Shown piece after piece: positions 23,996 through 29,395 of a stretch of DNA of 29,395 nt. The notes under the pieces were generated by a model. The model was given only the letters and a program-made list of their open reading frames with translations. It was not told the origin of the DNA and ran no database searches. Positions within the stretch are counted from its first letter, which is position 1. Each line of letters starts with the position of its first letter. The DNA is taken from contig DGHX01000172.1 in NCBI GenBank assembly GCA_002392835.1, positions 1 through 29,395 on the forward strand, read 5' to 3'. Source of the stretch: Prevotella sp. UBA3837. GTDB taxonomy: Bacteria; Bacteroidota; Bacteroidia; Bacteroidales; Bacteroidaceae. The translations under genes and the position numbers were made by a program.

Positions 23996-24763
23996 CTACG
24001 CGAAGAGCCGCTGGGCCTCGCGGTAGGTGTCGAGGGAACCGATGTCGAAACGGCCGGCGGTCATGTGCCAGGCATGGAGGGTGGTACGGGTGGCCATGTA
24101 GTGAGCCAGGTTACCGGGGGCATCGCGCCCGCAGCCGTCCTCTATGGAGTGGCGGATGAGGGGGAGGTCCTCCTTCCTGTAGATATAGAAGGGGGGCACG
24201 GCCCAGTGAGAGCGTGGGTGCTGGGGCTTCTCCTCCATGTTGAGCACACGCCACTGGTCGTCGACCTCTATGACGCCGGTGCGCTGGAGCTTCTCCACTG
24301 AGGGCTGCTCATGGCACATGATGCAGGAGGTGCGCTTCTGGTGGAAGAAGTCGATGAACTCCTGGAAGGAGAAATAGAGGATGTTGTCAGCGGCTACGAC
24401 AAGGATGTCGTCGTAGATGGTTTCAAGGGCGAGGAGGAGGTCACAGACGGCGCCGAGGCGGGTGTCGTTGGTCTCCGTGCCGTCATCAATGATGGTGATG
24501 GGCTTGCGGGGACGGGCGGCCAAATCGCCCGACGCGCTAAGGGAGGCGGAGGCCATACGCTGCTGGCGCCACTGGTGGAAGATGGGCGCGAACTTATGGT
24601 TGGTGACGACGATGTGCTCGTCGATGTCATCGATGCCATCGATGTCGTCGAGCATACGGTCGAGGATGGTGCTGGTGCCTATCTGCAGCAGGGGCTTGGG
24701 AAAGTTGCGCGTGAGCTCACCTAAACGGGTGGCATAGCCTGCGGCAATGACTATGGTCTTCAT
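23996..24763 (-). CDS. Sugar-phosphate nucleotidyltransferase
   Basis: This 255-residue GT-A-type nucleotidyltransferase would activate a sugar-1-phosphate with NTP to give a nucleotide sugar and pyrophosphate. The N-terminus IVIAAGYATRLGELTRNFPK (residues 4-23) is the nucleotide-binding signature with the conserved PKPLL lysine. The pair VVAADNILYF provides the metal-binding Asp, and VLNMEEKPQHP is the EKP motif. RFDIGSLDTYREA is the usual C-terminal strand. A decayed REP-like hairpin adds SLSASGDLAARPRKP at about residues 74-88, between two core strands. The kinase gene upstream and the epimerase gene downstream point to a uronic acid-1-phosphate as substrate, but the sequence alone does not prove it. 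Confidence 0.87.
   Translation of the reverse strand: MKTIVIAAGYATRLGELTRNFPKPLLQIGTSTILDRMLDDIDGIDDIDEHIVVTNHKFAPIFHQWRQQRMASASLSASGDLAARPRKPITIIDDGTETNDTRLGAVCDLLLALETIYDDILVVAADNILYFSFQEFIDFFHQKRTSCIMCHEQPSVEKLQRTGVIEVDDQWRVLNMEEKPQHPRSHWAVPPFYIYRKEDLPLIRHSIEDGCGRDAPGNLAHYMATRTTLHAWHMTAGRFDIGSLDTYREAQRLFA
24513..24531 (+). repeat. Degenerate REP-like hairpin in the nucleotidyltransferase gene
   Basis: CGGGCG, loop GCCAAAT, CGCCCG. The loop and tail differ from the consensus, so this is a decayed or chance copy; it coincides with a stretch that looks inserted in the protein. Confidence 0.5.
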
Positions 24764-24769
24764 CTTATG

Positions 24770-24829
24770 TAATGCTTAATGCTTAATGAGTAATGCTTAA
24801 TGAGTAATGAGTAATGAGTAATGAGTAAT
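24770..24829. repeat. Heptamer repeat TAATGCT/TAATGAG between kinase and nucleotidyltransferase genes
   Basis: Eight consecutive 7-bp units plus TAAT, starting 7 bp upstream of the nucleotidyltransferase start codon. They occupy the leader of that gene on the minus strand. Confidence 0.9.
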
Positions 24830-24859
24830 TATGATTACCTCATGCGCTGCAGCATATTC

Positions 24860-24887
24860 TTCACCATTTATTATTCACTATTCATTC
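24860..24887. repeat. Short degenerate heptamer repeat at the kinase gene end
   Basis: TTCACCA, TTTATTA, TTCACTA, TTCATTC run with a 7-bp period and include the kinase stop codon. The units resemble the TTCACTC repeat inside the OmpA-like gene. Confidence 0.5.
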
Positions 24888-26027
24888 TTCCAGGAAACGG
24901 GCGCCGTCGTCGGGGCGTACCCAGAACACCTGGAAGGTGCGCTCGTATTCGGGGAACTGAGCGAGGTAGCGCTCGGTGAGCTTCTGCTCTATCTCCGCTT
25001 TGTGGGCGGGGTCAACGAGGGCTATGCAGGCGCCCTTGAAGCCGGCACCGGAGAAGCGACCACCCCAGACGCCTGGCAGGGCACGCATGGCCTCGTAGAT
25101 GGCGATGAGCTCGGGGCTGCCGCACTCGTAGTTGTGTATGCTGCTCTCGCAGGAGTCGAAGCTGAGCTTTCCGAAGAGCTTCAGGTTACCTGTCTCCCAG
25201 GCGGTGACACCCTGGCGCACGCGGCGGTATTCGGTGTAGAAATGCTCCGCACGACGTGCGAAGCGAGCCGGCATGGCTATGCGTGTCTTGTCGAAGGTGG
25301 CCTTTGGAATGTCGCGCAAGAACGTCTTCTCAAAGGGTTTGAGCGGCTGCTCTGTGTAGGCGAGCATGTTCCATGCGGCAGTCTTACACTCGTAGACGCG
25401 CAGGTTATAGTCGCTGTTGACGAGCGAGCGTGTCAGTCCTGAGAAGAAGATGCCTATCTCGAAGTCGGGCATGTCGGGGTTTCGGCGTATGACCCGGTAT
25501 TCGTTGCTGTCGCAATCGAGGAACAGCAGCCCGTCCTTCTTTCCGAGGGCTATGCAAGCCTGGTCGAGCAAGCCGTTGTTCAGGCCTATGTATTCACGCT
25601 CCGCCTCGCTGGCAATCTTCACCACCTCGAAGGGCTGCAGCGTGACGTCGTTGGCCTTTGCCAGTGCCATGACGTAAGCCACGAGTACGGCGGCGCTGCT
25701 CGACAGTCCGCCCACGGGGAGCGAGCCCTGCAGCACGCCCTCTATGCCGCGGCTGAGTGCGAAGCGCTTGCGCAGCGCGTACTTGGCACCGCGGGCGTAG
25801 TCGCCCCAGTGGTGCTCCTTCACCTGCGAGGGGGTGTTGACATGGAACTCCACGTCGCCCTCGAAGGTTCGCGACGACAGCTTGACAAGGCTGTCCTCGC
25901 GCACGTTGAACCACAGGTCTACGCCCTTGTTGATGGCGAAGCCGGTCACCAGCCCGTGCTGGTGGTCTACGTGTGCTCCCAGCGGGCATACCCGATAGGG
26001 AGAAAAAATATGGTACTGGTAGTTCAT
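24882..26027 (-). CDS. GHMP kinase, galacturonokinase/galactokinase-like
   Basis: A sugar-1-kinase of 381 residues. The N-terminal motif SPYRVCPLGAHVDHQHG (residues 9-25) is the galactokinase signature region in the variant seen in plant galacturonokinase, where CPLGAHxDHQ replaces the usual GEHTDYNGG. The ATP-binding GHMP motif is LPVGGLSSSAAV (about 103-114), and the C-terminal motif is GGRFSGAGFKGACI. It would phosphorylate C1 of galacturonate or a related sugar. The frame opens at a TTG (26036), but the ATG at 26027 sits just after a perfect promoter and starts at MNYQYHIFSPYR. It heads the set kinase, nucleotidyltransferase, epimerase, methyltransferase. Galactokinase is the main alternative. 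Confidence 0.8.
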   Translation of the reverse strand: MNYQYHIFSPYRVCPLGAHVDHQHGLVTGFAINKGVDLWFNVREDSLVKLSSRTFEGDVEFHVNTPSQVKEHHWGDYARGAKYALRKRFALSRGIEGVLQGSLPVGGLSSSAAVLVAYVMALAKANDVTLQPFEVVKIASEAEREYIGLNNGLLDQACIALGKKDGLLFLDCDSNEYRVIRRNPDMPDFEIGIFFSGLTRSLVNSDYNLRVYECKTAAWNMLAYTEQPLKPFEKTFLRDIPKATFDKTRIAMPARFARRAEHFYTEYRRVRQGVTAWETGNLKLFGKLSFDSCESSIHNYECGSPELIAIYEAMRALPGVWGGRFSGAGFKGACIALVDPAHKAEIEQKLTERYLAQFPEYERTFQVFWVRPDDGARFLEE

Positions 26028-26033
26028 AGGGTG

Positions 26034-26065
26034 CAAAATTACTCAATTCCCCTCAATCCTGCAAA
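26034..26065 (-). promoter_or_regulatory. Promoter of the kinase operon
   Basis: On the minus strand TTTG (26065-26062), 20 bp, then TAATTTTG (26041-26034) is an exact Bacteroidota promoter. Only 6 nt separate the -7 box from the ATG at 26027, so the mRNA is predicted to be leaderless. Confidence 0.75.
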
Positions 26066-26116
26066 CATTGTGCTGAAAAAAACGGGAAAAGGTGTCGCCG
26101 TCTGCGAAAAAATGAG

Positions 26117-26124
26117 TACTTTTG
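26117..26124 (+). promoter_or_regulatory. -7 element of the glycosyltransferase-fusion gene
   Basis: TACTTTTG matches TAnnTTTG, 17 nt before the ATG at 26142. No clear -33 TTTG is seen. It diverges from the kinase promoter within a 114-bp gap. Confidence 0.5.
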
Positions 26125-26141
26125 CAGGAAAAAGCAGAAAT

Positions 26142-29100
26142 ATGAACAGAAGAGTAGACGTTTTCCTGCCTGCCGGCGCCGATACGGCAGCGCAGTCGAT
26201 GATAGAACAGTTGCAGTGTGAGCCCGCCGTGCGTGCCTTCCTCAGCGAAGCGCTGCGCCCGCTGACACCGAGCTCCGTGCTGCGCCGCGTGGCCGGACAG
26301 GCCCGTGCCGAGTATGTGCTGATAGTGCTGACGCCCGCCCCGCTGGTGCTGGTCCAGGGTGCCGTGGCACGCCTGGTGCGAGCCGCCGACGACAGCGGTG
26401 CCGCCATGGTGTATGCTGACAGGGTGGAGAGGAAAGAGAAAAGTGGAGAGTGGAAAGAGGAAAGTGGAGAGAGGAAAGAGGAAAGTGGAGAGTGGAAAGA
26501 GGAACGCCACCCCGTCATTGACCACCAGCTGGGGGCCATCCGCAACGACTTCGACTTCGGGCCGCTGGTACTGCTGCGCAGCGACCTGCTGCGACAGTGG
26601 GCCGAAGAGACCGCCGGCAAGGACTACGAATATGCCGGCTTCTACGACCTGTGGCTGTTCCTGAGCCGACGGGGCAGCCTGCTCCACCTGAACGAATACC
26701 TCTACACGGTGGTGGAGACCGACACCCGCGCCTCGGGCGTCAAGCAGTTCGACTATGTGAACCCCGCCAACCGCGCCGTACAGATAGAGATGGAGCAGGC
26801 CGCCACGGCCCACCTGCGGGCCATCGGCGCGCTGATAGACACCAGCGCCTACGCCGATGTAGACTTCGACGAGCAGCCCTTCAGCCATGAGGCATCGGTC
26901 ATCATCCCCGTCTACAACCGCGTACGCACCATCAGGGACGCCGTGGAGAGCGCCCTCTCGCAGCAGACGTCGTTTCCCTTCAACGTCATCGTGGTGGACA
27001 ACCACTCGAGCGACGGTACCAGCGAGGTGCTGGAAGGGCTGCTGAACGAAGAGGCAGGCCGGCGGGGGAAACCCGCCGGAGCCAACGAGAACGAGACAAG
27101 CGACGAAGCCGACGAGAACAAAAACCCCACCGGAGCCGACGAGAACAAAAACCCCGCCGGAGCCAACGAGAACGGGAAAAGCGCCGGAGCCGACGAGGGC
27201 AGAGAGGGAGAGCGCTACAGCTGCGGGCGCCTTGTGGTGCTGCGGCCCGAACGGCGCGACCTGGGCATCGGCGGGTGCTGGAACATGGCGGTGAACGACG
27301 CGCGCTGCGGCCGCTTCGCCGTACAGCTGGACAGCGACGACCTGTACTCGTCGGCCCAGACGCTGCAGCGCATTGTCGATGCTTTCCGCCAGCAGCGCTG
27401 CGCCATGGTGGTGGGCAGCTACCGCATGTGCAACTTCCAGCTCGAGACGCTGCCGCCGGGCCTGATCGACCACGCCGAGTGGACCGACGAGAACGGCCCT
27501 AACAACGCGCTGCGCATCAACGGTCTGGGTGCTCCGCGCGCCTTCTTCACCCCCCTGCTGCGCCAGCTGCAGCTGCCCAACACCAGCTACGGCGAGGACT
27601 ACGCCATGGGGCTGGCCTTCAGCCGCCGCTACCGCATAGGGCGCATCTTTGACGAGCTGTACCTGTGCCGCCGGTGGGAGGGCAACAGCGACGCTGCGCT
27701 GAGCGTGGAGCGCGTGAACCAGAACAACCTGTACAAGGACCGGCTGCGCACCATGGAGATAGCTGCGCGCCAGCGCATGAACCGCCAGGAGCACGGCGAG
27801 ACGCACGAGGAGAGCACGGCCCTGGAGCGCTTCCTGGACCGCCAGCTGGCCCTGTGGCCCGCCACGCTGCAGCGCTACCGCGAGCTGACCGACGTGGCCA
27901 CGCACGAGCTGCACTGCGGCCAGCTGACGCTGACGGCACAGTGGAACCCCGCCCGCATCGCCTCTACCGGCGCCACCATCACCCGCCAGGCGCTGAGCCA
28001 GCGCCCCTGCTTCCTCTGCCGACAGAACCGCCCGGCCGAGCAGCTGACGCTGAACGCCCCCCTTGGCACGGCCACGCACGACATAGAGCTGCTGGTGAAC
28101 CCCTACCCCATCCTGCCCCAGCACTTCACGCTGCCCACCACCACGCACCAGCCACAGCGTATACGCCCCCTGTACGGCCAGTTGCTGGCCCTGCTGGCGA
28201 AGCACCCCGCGCTGACGGTGTTCTACAACGGGCCGCGCTGCGGGGCCTCCGCCCCCGACCATGCCCACCTGCAGGCCGGCATCACCCGTGGCCCGCAGGG
28301 CACGAGCGTGCTGCCCCTGCAGCGCCACTGGCCCATGCTGAGCCGCAGCCTCACCCCATTAGTGCAGAGCGGCGACGACACCCTGCTGGCCCGCGTCGAC
28401 GGCTACCCCTGTGCGGCACTGGCCCTGCGCAGCAAGAGCCGCAAGGCCAGCGAGCGCCTTTTCACCATGGTGTACCGCGCCATGGAACAGCTGCCCGGCG
28501 CCGAGGCCGACCTGGAGGAGCCGATGATGAACATCGTGGCCTGGCGCGAGGGTGACAGCTACCTCAGCATCGTCTTCCCCCGTGGCAAGCACCGCCCCGA
28601 CTGCTATTACGCCAGCGGCGACGGCCAGCTGCTCGTCAGCCCCGGCGCACTCGACATGGCGGGACTCATCATCACCCCCCGCCGCGAGGACTTCGACCGG
28701 CTGGACGGCCCTCGGGCCGCGGCCATCCTGACCGAGTGTAGCATCAGCACCGCCGACATGGACACGCTGTGCGCCGAGCTGACCGAGACGCCGCCCGCCG
28801 ACGACACGCTGCAGCCGGAGCCCACGGTAACGGTGGGCATCGTCAGCGCCCAGCGCATCGACTTCCGCCTGAACGGCACCTACCAGGCCAAGGGCGAGAG
28901 CATCAGCGGCGAGCAGACCGTGGAGCTGAGCGACGGCGGCCTGCTGTGGCGCGGACAGCAATACCGCGAGCTGCGCTTCGCACCACAGCCCGCCACGGGC
29001 AACGGCAGCGAGGCGACCTTCACGCTGAGCGACGTCATCATCGGCAACGGATTCCACTGGCAGCGCCACGAGCAGCAGACCTTCCGCGGAGCGCTGCGCC

Positions 29101-29395
29101 TGATAGTAGAGGCCGACAAGGTGGTGGCCATCAACGAGATAGCCGTAGAGGAATACCTGCAGAGCGTCATAGCCAGCGAGATGCGCGCCACATCGTCGGC
29201 CGAGCTGCTGAAGGCCCATGCCGTCATCAGCCGCTCGTGGCTGCTGTACCAAAAGAAGCGGAAGGCAGAGCGCGAGAAGCGAAAGGAGAACAGCTTCTTC
29301 TCGTTCATCAAGAAAGAGGACGAGCTGCTGCGCTGGTACGACGGCGGCGAGCACACCCTGTTCGACGTCTGCGCCGACGACCACTGCCAGCGCTA
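26142..29395 (+). CDS. Glycosyltransferase - DUF4922 (HIT-like) - SpoIID/LytB fusion (cut by window edge)
   Basis: One open frame of at least 1084 codons, checked by eye through all domains. Residues 1-245 look like a glycosyltransferase-related region (LVLLRSDLLRQW, YDLWLFLSRRGSLLHLNEYL). A GT2 domain starts near 252 (ASVIIPVYNRVRTIRDAVES) with VVDNHSSDGTSE and the metal-binding AVQLDSDDLYSS near 395. From about 530 comes a DUF4922-type region with RPCFLCRQNRP (near 622) and GASAPDHAHLQAG (near 707), resembling HIT/GalT-like nucleotide enzymes. From about 890 a SpoIID/LytB domain follows (TVTVGIVSAQRIDF; VEEYLQSVIASEMRAT; LLKAHAVISRSWL). The GT part contains a heptamer insert (95-122) and a REP-derived insert (306-353). 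Functions are probably envelope-glycan related; substrates are unknown. The ATG at 26142 follows a promoter and A-rich leader. Confidence 0.82.
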   Translation, partial: MNRRVDVFLPAGADTAAQSMIEQLQCEPAVRAFLSEALRPLTPSSVLRRVAGQARAEYVLIVLTPAPLVLVQGAVARLVRAADDSGAAMVYADRVERKEKSGEWKEESGERKEESGEWKEERHPVIDHQLGAIRNDFDFGPLVLLRSDLLRQWAEETAGKDYEYAGFYDLWLFLSRRGSLLHLNEYLYTVVETDTRASGVKQFDYVNPANRAVQIEMEQAATAHLRAIGALIDTSAYADVDFDEQPFSHEASVIIPVYNRVRTIRDAVESALSQQTSFPFNVIVVDNHSSDGTSEVLEGLLNEEAGRRGKPAGANENETSDEADENKNPTGADENKNPAGANENGKSAGADEGREGERYSCGRLVVLRPERRDLGIGGCWNMAVNDARCGRFAVQLDSDDLYSSAQTLQRIVDAFRQQRCAMVVGSYRMCNFQLETLPPGLIDHAEWTDENGPNNALRINGLGAPRAFFTPLLRQLQLPNTSYGEDYAMGLAFSRRYRIGRIFDELYLCRRWEGNSDAALSVERVNQNNLYKDRLRTMEIAARQRMNRQEHGETHEESTALERFLDRQLALWPATLQRYRELTDVATHELHCGQLTLTAQWNPARIASTGATITRQALSQRPCFLCRQNRPAEQLTLNAPLGTATHDIELLVNPYPILPQHFTLPTTTHQPQRIRPLYGQLLALLAKHPALTVFYNGPRCGASAPDHAHLQAGITRGPQGTSVLPLQRHWPMLSRSLTPLVQSGDDTLLARVDGYPCAALALRSKSRKASERLFTMVYRAMEQLPGAEADLEEPMMNIVAWREGDSYLSIVFPRGKHRPDCYYASGDGQLLVSPGALDMAGLIITPRREDFDRLDGPRAAAILTECSISTADMDTLCAELTETPPADDTLQPEPTVTVGIVSAQRIDFRLNGTYQAKGESISGEQTVELSDGGLLWRGQQYRELRFAPQPATGNGSEATFTLSDVIIGNGFHWQRHEQQTFRGALRLIVEADKVVAINEIAVEEYLQSVIASEMRATSSAELLKAHAVISRSWLLYQKKRKAEREKRKENSFFSFIKKEDELLRWYDGGEHTLFDVCADDHCQR
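26424..26505 (+). repeat. Heptamer repeat within the glycosyltransferase gene
   Basis: Nine clean units (GTGGAGA, GTGGAAA, GAGGAAA types) run from 26443 to 26505 after a slightly decayed start at 26424. The protein reads KEESGEWKEESGERKEESGE, almost the same as the cobT insert. Confidence 0.88.
27059..27200 (+). repeat. REP-like hairpin plus 27-bp tandem array in the glycosyltransferase gene
   Basis: Stem CCGGCGGG, loop GGAAA, stem CCCGCCGG, tail AGCCAACG at 27059-27087. The tail region is then repeated with a 27-bp period (AGCC at 27080, 27107, 27134, 27161, 27188), encoding nine-residue units such as GADENKNPA. The insert falls within the GT2 domain between the VVDNHSSDGT strand and the DSDD motif. 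Confidence 0.9.

Noticed and set aside
26043..28328. 761-codon open frame on the minus strand opposite the glycosyltransferase-fusion gene
   Set aside because: It is an antisense shadow of a G+C-rich gene: no signal, no known motif, low-complexity Val/Gln/Ala composition. The plus-strand frame has clear GT2, HIT-like and SpoIID motifs and is continuous.

Overview
The window looks like a piece of a Bacteroidales chromosome, most likely from a G+C-rich Prevotellaceae-like organism. The reasons are Bacteroidota-type promoters (TTTG, about 20 bp, TAnnTTTG), few Shine-Dalgarno sequences, a complete type V (FimA/Mfa1-like) pilus locus with a DUF3575/OmpA protein, and Bacteroidota families such as DUF5106 and DUF4922. 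No tRNA, rRNA or CRISPR array was seen.

Layout. (1) 1-1809, minus strand: the 5' half of histidine ammonia-lyase, then a lipoprotein DNA/RNA non-specific endonuclease. (2) 1924-4410, plus: cobU-cobT-cobS, overlapping genes for assembly of the cobalamin nucleotide loop; cobC does not follow. (3) 4411-5045: a gene-free stretch with a tandem palindromic array bounded by inverted 15-bp repeats. (4) 5046-19317, plus: a pilus operon with an OmpA-like protein, the probable major pilin, an Mfa2-like anchor, a second pilin paralog, and three large accessory or tip lipoproteins, closed by a strong terminator. (5) 19420-21922, plus: a REP-associated tyrosine transposase (RAYT) with an extra C-terminal domain, a REP-like tandem array and a secreted thioredoxin-like protein. 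(6) 26027-21929, minus: a galacturonokinase-like GHMP kinase, a sugar-phosphate nucleotidyltransferase, a UDP-glucuronate 4-epimerase and a SpoU rRNA methyltransferase. (7) 26142 to the end, plus: a very large fused protein with glycosyltransferase, HIT-like DUF4922 and SpoIID/LytB regions, cut by the window edge.

The most interesting feature crosses these genes. A hairpin element (stem of 6-8 bp, usually loop GGAAA, tail GCAGCCAACG) occurs about 13 times. It lies next to the RAYT, inside the RAYT as an inverted pair, between genes, and in frame within genes for the endonuclease, CobT, SpoU methylase, nucleotidyltransferase and glycosyltransferase. It resembles a REP family moved by the local RAYT that tolerates, or has adapted to, insertion in coding DNA. 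A second dispersed class is simple repeats with a 7-bp period. Inside cobT, the glycosyltransferase gene and the OmpA-like gene these could shift the frame when a unit is gained or lost; between genes they are A+T-rich and full of stops.

All coordinates and translations were read by eye. Family names rest on recognised motifs, not on searches.
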